From Pedobacter glucosidilyticus DSM 23534 (GTDB lineage: Bacteria > Bacteroidota > Bacteroidia > Sphingobacteriales > Sphingobacteriaceae), in assembly GCF_000425145.1 (NCBI RefSeq), contig NZ_AULF01000017.1, positions 1 to 64,000 of the forward strand: 64,000 nucleotides of DNA. The letters are read 5' to 3'. The notes beneath the pieces are model-generated. The model was not told the DNA's origin. It worked only from the letters and a program-made list of their open reading frames with translations, and did no database searches. Shown here one piece after another: positions 35,469 through 44,570 of the stretch. Each line of letters begins with the position of its first letter. Positions within the stretch are counted from its first letter, which is position 1. Made by a program: the position numbers and the translations under genes.

Positions 35469-36783
35469 AGTATATGTACTTTGTACCTTTTCCCTTACCA
35501 ATGCGATATAGCAAGTTCTTTTCAACTAGCTCTACTAAATCTCTTCTGGCTGTTTTATCAGAAACAGAAAAGCGACTAACATACTCAGCATTAACAATTT
35601 CTGCCTTTAATTTAAAAAACAACAGAGCATCTTTTTGTCTTTCATTAAGTGCCATTTCACGCAAATATTCTTCATTATAAATATCTTTTCTGAACTCTAC
35701 CCAAAAACCTGAACTTTTAAAAATGAATAAGGGTGCAGGAAGTCCAGAATTTAGACATTGCTCTGTCATTTTAGAAATACCCCGACCCCAAGATTCAATG
35801 TATCCGCTACGAAAAAGTGCGTTTGCGATATCAGGATTGAATGGCTTAGACGAGTGCTTGTCTAAAAGTGTTTCGATAGTCCAGTTTTCTGGAAGTTGTC
35901 CTTCGTTCCAAATCATTAATTTATCTTTATACACACTAATTTGAATTGGAACACCACCTGCATAGTCTTTATGGGCAACTGCATTTAATAGCGCTTCTCT
36001 AATTGCTTCTATCGGATATTCATAAGTTTCCACGCGGTTCAATCCTTCATAGCTTATCAAGGCCTTAATATATTTTGTGAATAGTATTTCTGTTGTCTTT
36101 TCAATTTGTTCAAAAAGATTTCCGTGAATTTCGTCTTGAAATCTTAAGTCACTATTACTTTCAAAAAAACCAATCTTTATGTAAGCTCCTACTACATGCT
36201 TTTCAGGCTTGGGATGGAAAAGTAAAATAGATGCTCGTTTAAGAAATTTACCCTCTTTAAGTTGTAAATTTTCGATAAGATGTTCATTACTGTCAGCTAA
36301 ACTTTCTTCATCAATTCTTTAGCTTCTAAAAGCCCGTTTTCGAAAAAAATCAAATATTTCTTGAGTAAAATCATTTATAGAAACATTCGGAATAGGAACA
36401 CCGTCCCATCTTTTGCCTTTTTTCTCTAGGAGGAACTTATCAAGTGCGGCTCCTTTCAATTCTTGTTTGGTACTTCCGCTTCTGTAATGATATTGCCCTT
36501 TGTAATTGACTGGATAAGGATGTTGCTCAACAATAATTTCGATATATTTACCAAAGTTAGTTTGGTGCAGATTAACATCAACCAAAATCCCTAAAGCATC
36601 TCTAACCTTGTTTGGTATTTCTTCTAAAAGTTTCTTAGAACCCTGCAAATCAACTACATTTCCAGTATCATCTTTTCCGATAAAAATAGTTCCGCCATAG
36701 GCATTTGCAAAACCACAAATCCATTTTATGTACTCATCTCTCCAGATTAATTTAAACTCAATATTTTGCGTTTCTGGCATCAC
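35458..36783 (-). pseudogene. AlbA_2 (Schlafen-type) / HATPase_c_4 DNA-binding protein, broken by an in-frame stop
   Basis: One frame of 442 codons with a premature TAA at 36321-36319 (codon 155). Before it is an AlbA_2 domain (QNIEFKLIWRDEYIKWICGFANAYGGTIFIG). After it the same frame continues without other stops through RIDEESLADSNEHL to a GHKL/HATPase_c_4 domain (AIREALLNAVAHKDYAGGVPIQI) and a winged-HTH tail (FSVSDKTARRDLVELVEKN). Both parts align with the single-chain family of about 430-480 aa. Translation could restart at TTG 36060, but the linker would be lost. These proteins are putative transcription regulators or ATP-dependent helicase-like factors of uncertain role. Confidence 0.85.
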
Positions 36784-36920
36784 TTCATACAGATTAATTT
36801 GAACGTTACAAATTTACTCTTTTTTCTAAAGTTATTTTTGAGGTTTGGATTTTCAAGATTAAGCTTTAAACTTATCACATTTGGCATAATAGCTGATATA
36901 TCATACCCAAAACATTTAAA

Positions 36921-37259
36921 ATGATACCAGAAAAATACAGAAAATGTATAGAGGCTTGTTTGGCTTGTGCGGTTGCTTGTAACCAATGTGCTACTTCATG
37001 CTTAAAAGAAGAAGATGTTACAATGATGGCAAAATGTATACAAACAGATTTAGAATGCGCTGCGATTTGCCGCTCGGCAGCCGAACTGATGAGCTTAAAT
37101 AGCTCGTACAGCACCCTCATTTGTAATATTTGTGCGGATGCTTGTTATAACTGCGCTTTAGTATGCGAGCAACATGCCGAAATGGGTATGCAGCATTGCC
37201 AGATTTGCGCTGAAGCTTGTAGATTATGTGCTGACGAATGTGAGAAAATGGCTGCTTAA
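36921..37259 (+). CDS. Four-helix-bundle copper-storage protein (Csp/DUF326 type)
   Basis: A 112-aa cytosolic protein with about 16 cysteines, mostly as CxxxC or CxxC on helices: CIEACLACAVACNQCATSC, CIQTDLECAAIC, CNICADACYNCALVC, CQICAEACRLCADEC. This matches Csp3-type proteins that pack many Cu(I) ions inside a four-helix bundle. There is no signal peptide. It is convergent with a Fur-family gene; their stop codons overlap in TTAA (37256-37259). It fits the local metal-efflux genes as a cytosolic copper sink. Confidence 0.93.
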   Translation: MIPEKYRKCIEACLACAVACNQCATSCLKEEDVTMMAKCIQTDLECAAICRSAAELMSLNSSYSTLICNICADACYNCALVCEQHAEMGMQHCQICAEACRLCADECEKMAA

Positions 37260-37714
37260 GCTTGCCTGCATTTCGCACATATACCGGTAGCTATCAATTG
37301 TACATTTTCTACCTGATATCCGGCAGGTACGGTAAATTGAGGCAATACGCATTCATCTAAACAATATAAATGATTGCATTGGGTACAGTTAAAATGTAGA
37401 TGGTCATGGTGGTGCTCTTTTGCGTTGCACTGGTGTGAGCACATGGCATAGTTAGCTGTACCTTTATGGTCTATTACTTTATGGATGATACCTTTATCTT
37501 CAAAAGTTTTTAGGGTTCTGTACAACGTTACCCGATCTATCTCTTTACCTAAAATAGCTTCTAAATCTGGCTGTGAGGTAGCCATCTCACGAGATGTTAA
37601 CACTTTTAATACACTTAAGCGAGGTTGGGTTTTCTTTAAATCGTTTTCTTCCAGAAGTTTGGTGAAGCTATTGGCCATATCCCATTTGAATTTTTGATTT
37701 TCAAATATCATCAT
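37256..37714 (-). CDS. Fur family metalloregulator
   Basis: A 152-aa regulator with an N-terminal winged HTH (about 15-90; TQPRLSVLKVLTSREMATSQPDLEAIL, VTLYRTLKTFEDKGIIHKV) and a C-terminal metal/dimer domain with HHHDHLHFNCTQCNHLYCLDEC and a final CAKC zinc site. It could be Fur, Zur or Per-like; the family cannot be fixed from the sequence. The start is uncertain: MMIFENQKFKWD may be an extension, with Met13 (MANSFTKLL) an alternative. Its stop overlaps that of the copper-storage gene, and the antiporter gene lies 18 bases upstream on the same strand. Confidence 0.9.
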   Translation of the reverse strand: MMIFENQKFKWDMANSFTKLLEENDLKKTQPRLSVLKVLTSREMATSQPDLEAILGKEIDRVTLYRTLKTFEDKGIIHKVIDHKGTANYAMCSHQCNAKEHHHDHLHFNCTQCNHLYCLDECVLPQFTVPAGYQVENVQLIATGICAKCRQA

Positions 37715-37732
37715 TTAAAACAGAGGTTTAAA

Positions 37733-38980
37733 TTATTCGGGTACTTTTTCTTTCTTGATATTTTGGCCCAGATAATTGATGATACGAGGGGCAGAAAAGC
37801 CGTGTATAACGATAGATACTAAGATGGTAAAAAATACGGCAGACCATAACTGGTTTTCGAACTTAAAATCTACTTCTTTTATGGCAAAAGATAAATAGAA
37901 TATAGAACCAATGCCTCTGATTCCTAAAAAACTGATAGCCATTTTCTCTTTGAAATGAAATTTTAAAGCGTATAAACTGAGGTAAGCAGCAAGAGGTCTT
38001 ATCACCCATAAAAAAGCTACCACGCAAATTCCTATTTCCCAGTTCAGGTATTTTAAACCTCCCTGCACCAAAGAGCCTCCTAACAACAAGAGTACAATTG
38101 CTATTAAAATACGTTCTGTTTGGTCGATAAAATTGTGTAAGTGGTGGTGGTAATTGTCTCTTTTTTCTGAATGTCTTAGTGTAAAGGCGCTTATGAAAAC
38201 AGCGATAAAGCCATAAGCACCAAAAGCCTCTGTAATGCCATAAACCAATAATGTTAAGGCGAGCGCCAGAAAACCATCTTGTGATTTTAGAAAATCAAAT
38301 CGTTTGGCCAAATTAAAGATTAAATATCCGGTAGCTTTTCCTGCCAGGTAGCCAATGGCAATACCTGCTAAAATTTTATACACCAGCATTAGGGAGAACC
38401 ATTCCAGTAAGTTATTTTTCTCCCCTATTTGGATAAAAGCAATAGTAATGGCTAACCAGGTAAAAGGGAAAGCCAGACCATCATTTAAACCCGCTTCTGC
38501 TGTTAAAGCAAATTTAGTTTCAGATTTATAAGCTTCGTTAGGTGGACCAACTTGTACATCTGATGCCAATACAGGGTCTGTAGGTGCCAGTACAGCCGCC
38601 AATAAAATTGCTGAAGCCAAATCAAAATTTAATATATAATAGGCTAAAAAGGCTACCCCTAGCATGCAAAGCAGCATGGCTATGGTAACCAAGCGCAAGG
38701 GAGAAGCCCAGTTTTTGAGATTGAAAGGCCTATCTATTTTTATACCTGTACCCATTAAAGAAATGATGACCACCATTTCTGAAAGATGCAAGCTTATATC
38801 AGGATGAGCTTTAGGATGAGCAGATGGTAAATGTTGCGGAAATAAACTGTAGATGATAACTCCGAAGACTAAAAAATATAGTGAATAGGAAACTTTAGTT
38901 TTTGCGGTAATGGCAGGCATAAAAGTCATGACAAAAGCCGCAGCTCCTATTACTGTTAGCATTACAAGATATTTATCCAT
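37733..38980 (-). CDS. Cation:proton antiporter (CPA1 type)
   Basis: A 415-aa protein with about twelve TM helices. The conserved APTDPVLASDVQVGPP and EAGLNDGLAFPF carry the CPA1-type Asn-Asp ion-binding pair. Such proteins exchange Na+ or K+ for H+ across the inner membrane. The start is taken at MDKYLVMLTVIGAAAF. It lies immediately upstream of the Fur-family gene (18 bases), so the two may share a transcript. Confidence 0.92.
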   Translation of the reverse strand: MDKYLVMLTVIGAAAFVMTFMPAITAKTKVSYSLYFLVFGVIIYSLFPQHLPSAHPKAHPDISLHLSEMVVIISLMGTGIKIDRPFNLKNWASPLRLVTIAMLLCMLGVAFLAYYILNFDLASAILLAAVLAPTDPVLASDVQVGPPNEAYKSETKFALTAEAGLNDGLAFPFTWLAITIAFIQIGEKNNLLEWFSLMLVYKILAGIAIGYLAGKATGYLIFNLAKRFDFLKSQDGFLALALTLLVYGITEAFGAYGFIAVFISAFTLRHSEKRDNYHHHLHNFIDQTERILIAIVLLLLGGSLVQGGLKYLNWEIGICVVAFLWVIRPLAAYLSLYALKFHFKEKMAISFLGIRGIGSIFYLSFAIKEVDFKFENQLWSAVFFTILVSIVIHGFSAPRIINYLGQNIKKEKVPE

Positions 38981-39029
38981 AACTTCTATTAACGTTTCTT
39001 AAAAACATCTTAAGATTAAGCATTTACGC

Positions 39030-39247
39030 ACCGGCTTTCCGGCCTCTTGACCGGCCATGTCAAGGTACTTTTATTCAAAGTATTTATTTTTACTTTGGCC
39101 TTCATGAATGCTTCGCATTTTCCCGTAAAAAGTACCCAAAAACTCTCCGCTGCGCCGCTTGCTTCTAAAGGTTCTACTGGGGCTAGTCTTGTAGATCCCG
39201 CAACCGCCAGGCGGAATTGGGTGTAAACGATTGTTTATGCTTAGGCT
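39030..39247. repeat. Intergenic repeat family 1, long form, copy B
   Basis: The same blocks as 34526-34695, but with about 50 extra bases inside the TACTTTT...AAAAGTA hairpin. The extra segment runs from ATTCAAAG through GCCTTCATGAATGCTTCGC and contains its own small hairpins (CAAAGTA/TACTTTG, AATGC-TTC-GCATT). The rest of the 38981-39355 gap holds no other feature I can support. Confidence 0.75.
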
Positions 39248-39355
39248 CGACTAACGAAATACTGGAACACATCATTTAATATTGACTTATATGAAATACC
39301 TAGCTGCAGCATGCAGATATTAGATTTCATCATGTCAAAATTAATACCAGCCTAA

Positions 39356-40009
39356 TTAGGAAGTCTTGGCTTCAGATTTTTTAGCGTAAATAGCGCCAAT
39401 AATTGGCGGCAAGGTGGTAAATAAACTGATGATTAAAATTACCCAGCTAAAATTATTTTTTACAAAATCTAAATTACCAAACAGATAACCCAGAAACAGG
39501 AAACTCACAATCCAAATGAAACCGCCGGTAATATTGTAATAAGAGAATTTGCTTATAGGCATTTTAATAACGCCTGCTACAAAAGGTACAAATGTTCTTA
39601 ATACGGGAAAGAATCTGCTAAACACTACAGATTTGCCACCATGTTTAAGAAAAAACGTCTGCGTTTTCTCGTAATAGCTATATTTTAAAATTCTATTTTC
39701 TGGTTTAAATACTTTAGGACCAAAATAATTTCCTAATAAATAATTGACCTGATTTCCGGCAATAGCAGCAATAAAGAGTAATAATGCCAACAGGTAAATA
39801 TTTAAGCCTGTTCCACCACCAGCTATTAAGGCTCCGGCAGCAAACAATAAGGGGTCGCCCGGTAAAAAAGGCGTTACTACAAAACCTGTTTCGGCAAAAA
39901 TGATGATGAATAAAATGAGGTAAGTCCAGAACTGATAATTAACAATAATTTCATTTAAATGCTTGTCTATATGAATGATAAAGTCAAATACGTATAAGAT
40001 AAATTCCAC
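39356..40009 (-). CDS. DedA family membrane protein
   Basis: A 217-aa protein of the DedA/SNARE-associated (VTT) family. The motif VFSRFFPVLRTFVPFVAGVIKMP shows the conserved [FY]xRFxPxxRxxxPxxAG pattern. The reentrant region GFVVTPFLPGDPLLFAAGALIAGGG carries the membrane-embedded acidic/Gly motif. About five TM segments. DedA proteins include lipid-carrier (undecaprenyl phosphate) flippases, but the function of this member is unknown. Confidence 0.92.
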   Translation of the reverse strand: MEFILYVFDFIIHIDKHLNEIIVNYQFWTYLILFIIIFAETGFVVTPFLPGDPLLFAAGALIAGGGTGLNIYLLALLLFIAAIAGNQVNYLLGNYFGPKVFKPENRILKYSYYEKTQTFFLKHGGKSVVFSRFFPVLRTFVPFVAGVIKMPISKFSYYNITGGFIWIVSFLFLGYLFGNLDFVKNNFSWVILIISLFTTLPPIIGAIYAKKSEAKTS

Positions 40010-40173
40010 AGCTCTCTTTCTAAATTGAGCGGCAAAAATAATTAATAAAAGGCATACACCTAGTGAACTAATGAAATAGTAATGTAATTTTTAAGATTAT
40101 TTGATTTACTGCTGAAATTGAAACAATTTCTCATCGTGAACGTTTCGTATTTAATACACTCATAAACAAAAAG

Positions 40174-40542
40174 ATGCAAATCTTAAGCTTGCTTATTCTT
40201 GCTTTAAGTCTGGCTTATCGCCCTCCTCAATTTAAAGATTATAGAGAGCTTATCCTATTATCGCCTCGTAAAGAAGACGAAACTTTTCTTCGTCAATTAG
40301 CATTATTAAAAGCAGATGAAAAGGGTTTAGCAGAAAGAGACATCAAAGTAAATACTTATTTTTTTGATGAAGGCTTACCCAAGGATAAACTCAAGCTCAT
40401 TACAAAACCCAATACCTTCACCATCATCCTTGTGGGTAAAGATGGCGGAGAGAAATACCGTTCTCACCAAATAACCAGCCTGAATATGCTTTATAAAATC
40501 ATTGATGTGATGCCTATGCGCAGAGCAGAAATGGGTAAATAA
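40174..40542 (+). CDS. DUF4174 domain protein
   Basis: A 122-aa protein with a short hydrophobic N-terminus (signal or anchor, 1-14) and a thioredoxin-like-fold DUF4174 domain: YRELILLSPRKED, LAERDIKVNTYFF, FTIILVGKDGGEKYRS, then IDVMPMRRAEM. Members usually show this dinucleotide-like strand order without catalytic cysteines; none is present here. It is divergent from DedA and 91 bases before purH, which has its own promoter. Function unknown. Confidence 0.85.
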   Translation: MQILSLLILALSLAYRPPQFKDYRELILLSPRKEDETFLRQLALLKADEKGLAERDIKVNTYFFDEGLPKDKLKLITKPNTFTIILVGKDGGEKYRSHQITSLNMLYKIIDVMPMRRAEMGK

Positions 40543-40604
40543 AAAAGCTTTATTTCATCGTTCATCAATATTGAATTTTACTTCTTAAAGCTTATTGATT
40601 TTTC

Positions 40605-40612
40605 TATCTTTG
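40605..40612 (+). promoter_or_regulatory. -7 promoter element of purH
   Basis: TATCTTTG matches the Bacteroidota -7 consensus TAnnTTTG exactly and lies 21 bases before the chosen purH start. This predicts a short 5' leader. No perfect -33 TTG at the usual spacing. No riboswitch-like structure is seen. Confidence 0.6.
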
Positions 40613-40633
40613 CGCCTTCAAAAATTTAAATTC

Positions 40634-42163
40634 ATGAACCACCCAGTAAAAATCAAAAACGCCTTAATTTCAGTTTTTTATAAAGACAATTTAGAACCGG
40701 TAATTTTACAATTGCAAAAATTAGGAGTAAATATTTACTCAACCGGAGGTACCGAAACCTTTATCAAGAACTTAGGTGTGGATGTTATCCCAGTTGAAGA
40801 TCTTACTTCGTATCCTTCTATCTTGGGTGGTAGAGTAAAAACTTTGCATCCAAAAGTATTTGGAGGCATTTTAACTAGAAGAGCGCATAGCGGCGACCAG
40901 GAGCAGATTGCTCAGTACGAAATCCCAGAGATAGATTTGGTAATTGTTGATTTATACCCTTTCGAGGAGACTGTAAAATCTGGTGCTCCGGAACAAGATA
41001 TCATTGAAAAAATAGATATTGGTGGTATTTCTTTAATCAGAGCTGCTGCAAAAAACCATCAGGATGTTGTCATCATCGCATCTAAAGATGATTATACTAC
41101 CTTAAATAATATCTTAGAAACACAAAATGGCGAAACCAGCTTGGAGCAACGTAAGGCTTTTGCAAGAAATGCTTTTCATGTTTCTTCTCATTATGATAGT
41201 GCTATTTTCAACTGGTTTAACCAGGGTGATGATGCGTTAACTGTATTTAAACAAAGTGAGCAAAAGGCAACGGTTTTACGTTATGGCGAAAACCCTCACC
41301 AAAAAGGTTATTTCTATGGCGATTTAGACGCTATGTTTGATAAATTGAATGGTAAAGAACTTTCTTATAATAACCTGGTAGATGTTGATGCTGCGGTGGC
41401 TTTAATTGATGAGTTTACGGAGCCTACTTTTGCCATCTTAAAACATACCAATGCTTGCGGTGTGGCCAGCAGACCAAATTTATTAGATGCATGGCAAGAT
41501 GCTTTAGCCTGCGACCCAGTTTCTGCTTTCGGCGGGGTATTGATTTGCAATGGCGAGGTTGATGAGGCTACCGCTTTAGAAATCAATAAATTATTCTTCG
41601 AGGTTTTAATAGCACCAGCTTATTCTGCTGCAGCAGAACAGGTTTTGACCAGTAAGAAAAACAGGATCATCTTACGTAGAAAGGATGTTGCTTTACCGGG
41701 AAAACTCTTTAAAACCTTATTGAATGGGGTGATAGAGCAAGATAAGGACAATACGGTAGAGGGTCCTGAATTGATGACGGCTGTAACAAGGCAAAAACCT
41801 ACTGAGCAAGAGTTGAAAGATCTTTTCTTTGCTAATAAAGTGGTGAAACATACCAAATCTAATACGATTGTTTTTGCTAAAAACAATACTTTAATTGCCA
41901 GTGGTGTGGGGCAAACTTCTAGGGTAGACTCTTTAAAGCAAGCTGTGATTAAGGCAGAAAGCTTTGGTTTTTCTTTACAAGGTGCTGTTATGGCTTCTGA
42001 TGCTTTTTTCCCCTTCCCGGATTGTGTTGAGCTAGCTGCCGAAGCTGGTATAAGTGCTGTTTTACAACCTGGTGGTTCTATCAAGGACCAAGACTCTATT
42101 GATAAAGCTAACGAAAAAGGTATTGCGATGGTTACTACCGGTGTACGCCATTTCAAACATTAG
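40634..42163 (+). CDS. purH: Bifunctional AICAR transformylase / IMP cyclohydrolase
   Basis: About 509 aa. It performs the last two steps of purine synthesis (AICAR to FAICAR to IMP). The N-terminal MGS-like IMP cyclohydrolase domain has NIYSTGGTETFIKNLG, KTLHPKVFGGIL and DLVIVDLYPFEETV. The transformylase domain has RYGENPHQKGYF, LKHTNACGVA (catalytic Lys-His) and a terminal DSIDKANEKGIAMVTTGVRHFKH. I start at ATG 40634 (MNHPVKIKNALISVF). A TTG 39 bases earlier lies inside the promoter region and is not credible. Confidence 0.96.
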   Translation: MNHPVKIKNALISVFYKDNLEPVILQLQKLGVNIYSTGGTETFIKNLGVDVIPVEDLTSYPSILGGRVKTLHPKVFGGILTRRAHSGDQEQIAQYEIPEIDLVIVDLYPFEETVKSGAPEQDIIEKIDIGGISLIRAAAKNHQDVVIIASKDDYTTLNNILETQNGETSLEQRKAFARNAFHVSSHYDSAIFNWFNQGDDALTVFKQSEQKATVLRYGENPHQKGYFYGDLDAMFDKLNGKELSYNNLVDVDAAVALIDEFTEPTFAILKHTNACGVASRPNLLDAWQDALACDPVSAFGGVLICNGEVDEATALEINKLFFEVLIAPAYSAAAEQVLTSKKNRIILRRKDVALPGKLFKTLLNGVIEQDKDNTVEGPELMTAVTRQKPTEQELKDLFFANKVVKHTKSNTIVFAKNNTLIASGVGQTSRVDSLKQAVIKAESFGFSLQGAVMASDAFFPFPDCVELAAEAGISAVLQPGGSIKDQDSIDKANEKGIAMVTTGVRHFKH

Positions 42164-42294
42164 TATGCTGAGGAGCGTAGAAAGTTGGAGGTAAAAAGTA
42201 CTGAGTAGCAAGTAAAAAGACCTAACTACTGGGTAGTTTATACGACAATTGGGTCTGTGATTTGATTTGTTGTTTTACTTGGAGGTTGTTTTTT

Positions 42295-42404
42295 CTTGCG
42301 CTCGTTTGCAACGAGTGCTTAACATGGTGTGGCGATGGTATCGCTTTTTCTTGTGCTCGTTTGTAACGAGTACTTAACATGGTTTGGCGATGGTATCGCT
42401 TTTT
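42295..42404. repeat. Two tandem 55-bp units, each with two hairpins (REP-like)
   Basis: Units 42295-42349 and 42350-42404 are nearly identical. Each contains CTCGTT-TGC/TGT-AACGAG and GCGAT-GGT-ATCGC hairpins joined by TGCTTAACATGG or a close variant. The form is like REP/BIME elements mobilised by REP-associated transposases, but no transposase is present in the window. Confidence 0.65.
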
Positions 42405-42501
42405 TAACAACAAGGACGCAAAGGAATGAGCTGGGTAGTTATGGTGATTTGTTTTTAATCTCTTCAATTGTATCGGTTTAACCGCAAAGATTTTTTTAAT
42501 G

Positions 42502-42900
42502 TTTTAACCGCTGAGGGCACAGAGAGCACTGAGCTGGGTGGTTACCTGAAAGTTATAGACTTTTTTTTTGTTTAATCGGTTTAGTTTGTCAAGCGAGGTA
42601 CGTGGCTTCTCTTTATAAGCTATATGAAGGGATAGCCTTGTATGAAGGGAGAGCTTCGCTTTGTTCGCTATGAACAAAGTAATCGGGACAGCCTTGCGTG
42701 ATGAGATAGCTTCTTCGTTCCTCATCGCGATGACGAAAAAATGTGTTAGCGATGACAAAAAAGTGTGTTCGCTATAAAACGTTTGTCACTGCGAGGAACG
42801 TGGCTTCTCTCATAATACTTATAGGATAGCCTTTAAGAAGAGATAGCTTCTTCGTTCCTCATCGCTATGGACAAAGCAATCGGGATAGCTTTATAGCTGT
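42502..42900. repeat. Intergenic repeat family 2 block (copies near 42.5-42.9 kb)
   Basis: Starts with the core TTTTAACCGCTGAGGGCACA. Then come AAGCGAGGTACGTGG and a palindromic unit 42785-42872 whose arms are GTCACTGCGAGGAACG and CGTTCCTCATCGCTATGGAC. Open frames on the minus strand across this block are compositional accidents of the repeat. The preceding 42164-42294 has nothing I can support. Confidence 0.7.
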
Positions 42901-42904
42901 CAAT

Positions 42905-43738
42905 TTATTTCTCTACCTGATGAAACCAATTTAGGAAACCGCTTAATCTGTTACGACTTACCTTGCATTTTAAAGGTTCATAGGGCATAAATTTTATTTG
43001 TAAATGGTAGCTATAATCTGACTTACGATAGTAGCCTTTTAAGGCCCATCTCGCATAGATTTCTGAACGGTTTACCTGCATAAAGTCTTGAGCAGGTAAT
43101 TTCTTTACGTGTTGCTCTAAAGATTCTGTGGTGTTATATAGTTTTTTGTTCGTAGTATAGATAGTGCCTACGTTTCCATTTTTAATAATGGCTAGTATTT
43201 CTATGGCTTTGATGTAAAATACACAATCTCCTAAACTTACCCTCACATTTATTTCTTCACTACTTTGTGCCTTCTTTATGTGGTAGGCTAAATAATAATA
43301 CCTGAATACATATATCAAATTTAATAGTAAGACCTGAATGGTGATGATTTGAAACTCCACCTGCATATAGCCACTAGCCTCAAAATCATTATCAAAATAC
43401 CAGAAGTAAAATCTGATAAATAGGTAATCTAGTAACAATACCAGTAACACTCCAAATATCAATTGATAGCTACCTCTTTTCCATAAATTGTCTTCCCAGT
43501 TGATACGACTATCTAAATATCGAGTGGTACTATGTACACATTGCAAAAGTGCAACTGCTATCAAAGTACTAAATAGCATTGCCCAATAGTAATTGGTTTG
43601 CTGCATGATTTGCCAAAAAGATTTCGTTTGAGGTACAACTACTAGATAGTGAGACACTAATAAGGCTACTATTAAGCGTACACCAAAAGAAAAGTATTTT
43701 CCGTCTTTCTTATTCCATAAGGTAATGAATGATTTCAT
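42905..43738 (-). CDS. Membrane-anchored LytTR-type transcription regulator
   Basis: A 277-aa protein with four N-terminal TM helices (about 20-38, 50-68, 88-110, 125-150) and a C-terminal LytTR DNA-binding domain (about 168-265; DCVFYIKAIEILAIIKNGN, QDFMQVNRSEIYARWA). There is no receiver or kinase domain, so it is a one-component membrane regulator. It lies upstream of and divergent from a small protein gene and the SusC/SusD module. Control of that module is a reasonable guess. Confidence 0.87.
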   Translation of the reverse strand: MKSFITLWNKKDGKYFSFGVRLIVALLVSHYLVVVPQTKSFWQIMQQTNYYWAMLFSTLIAVALLQCVHSTTRYLDSRINWEDNLWKRGSYQLIFGVLLVLLLDYLFIRFYFWYFDNDFEASGYMQVEFQIITIQVLLLNLIYVFRYYYLAYHIKKAQSSEEINVRVSLGDCVFYIKAIEILAIIKNGNVGTIYTTNKKLYNTTESLEQHVKKLPAQDFMQVNRSEIYARWALKGYYRKSDYSYHLQIKFMPYEPLKCKVSRNRLSGFLNWFHQVEK

Positions 43739-44168
43739 TTGTTCATGTTTTTCAAGTAAAAAATCAAAAGTATAAAGTCAAAAGATGCTTAAATAGTGGA
43801 TAGTTTACACTTATTTAATATCAGATGTTGATGCCTAACTCCCGATAGCCGGGAGGAGATTGCTTACTCATTTCGGCGAATAGGGTATTTTATGATCGCT
43901 TGTTCCTTCTAAAAGCTGAAAACATAAAATAAATCTTTATAAAACAAATCTCAGAAACAACATCATACTGATTATAACTTCATATTTTTTATGGTTTCCT
44001 CAAATATATTAGCTCTAAATATCAAGAGCCAAAAAAAAATTTGCATTTCATCATCTAATTTCTACCATTCATCACTTTTGTGGGTTTTCTGTTAGATTTT
44101 TTAAGCTTTTAGCCTCTAATTTTGTTAAGCCGGCCGGCCTATCTATTCATCAATTTAAAAAAACAACT
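43739..44168. promoter_or_regulatory. Divergent intergenic region with a -7 element at 44117-44124
   Basis: 430 bases between the LytTR gene (-) and the next gene (+). TAATTTTG at 44117-44124 matches TAnnTTTG and would drive the gene at 44169, with the leader starting near a GC-rich GCCGGCCGGC palindrome (44129-44138), unusual in this AT-rich setting. CTCCCG-ATAGC-CGGGAG (about 43847-43863) is another hairpin. No gene is supported here. Confidence 0.45.
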
Positions 44169-44564
44169 ATGGAAAAAGTTCCTTTTACTCCCGCTGGTTT
44201 ACAGCAATTATTAACTACTCTTTACGCTTTGAGCGACCAAGAATTAAATTTAGTAGCTGATGCCTTACACCAAAATTTCAAACTCTGGGTTGCCGAACAT
44301 TTCGACTTAGATGAAGCTCAACTAGCTTACCTCTATAGTCTTGATGAACGCTTTATTAGTCAGGCTGCTGCTAGAGGAAGCTATTTTATGGCGCATCGCT
44401 TACCCATTACTTTAAACAAAATGGAAGCTCCGGCTTTACGAAGCGATGGCAAAGACCGTGGCAAACTGCTCAACTTAAATGAAAGTAGCAATAGCAATTT
44501 TATGCCAGAGGAGGGTTATAGCAACCTTGAAGTTTTAACTTTTAATATCACCTATTTTAATTAG
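44169..44564 (+). CDS. Conserved-looking small protein of unknown function
   Basis: A 131-aa soluble protein without signal peptide or TM. The first part is helical (FTPAGLQQLLTTLYALSDQELNLVADALHQNFKLWVAEHFDLDEAQLAYLYSLDERF). The second is MAHRLPITLNK followed by a polar stretch and a short beta-like end (LEVLTFNITYFN). I recall similar short proteins beside SusC/SusD-TlpA loci in Sphingobacteriaceae but cannot confirm a family. A perfect -7 promoter element lies 45 bases upstream of the start. Because of that, and the good codon pattern, I take it as real. Confidence 0.7.
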   Translation: MEKVPFTPAGLQQLLTTLYALSDQELNLVADALHQNFKLWVAEHFDLDEAQLAYLYSLDERFISQAAARGSYFMAHRLPITLNKMEAPALRSDGKDRGKLLNLNESSNSNFMPEEGYSNLEVLTFNITYFN

Positions 44565-44570
44565 TTGAAA

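Noticed and set aside
41620-42156. 178-codon open frame antisense to purH
   Set aside because: Fully inside a certain housekeeping gene; composition is that of a shadow frame.
42222-42758. Two minus-strand open frames of 81 and 84 codons
   Set aside because: They run through the tandem hairpin units and family 2 repeat; the coding potential comes from the repeat sequence.
44129-44138. GCCGGCCGGC as a specific regulator site linked to the similar CCGGCCGGGC at 51858
   Set aside because: Two short GC palindromes at different distances and orientations are too little evidence for a shared operator.
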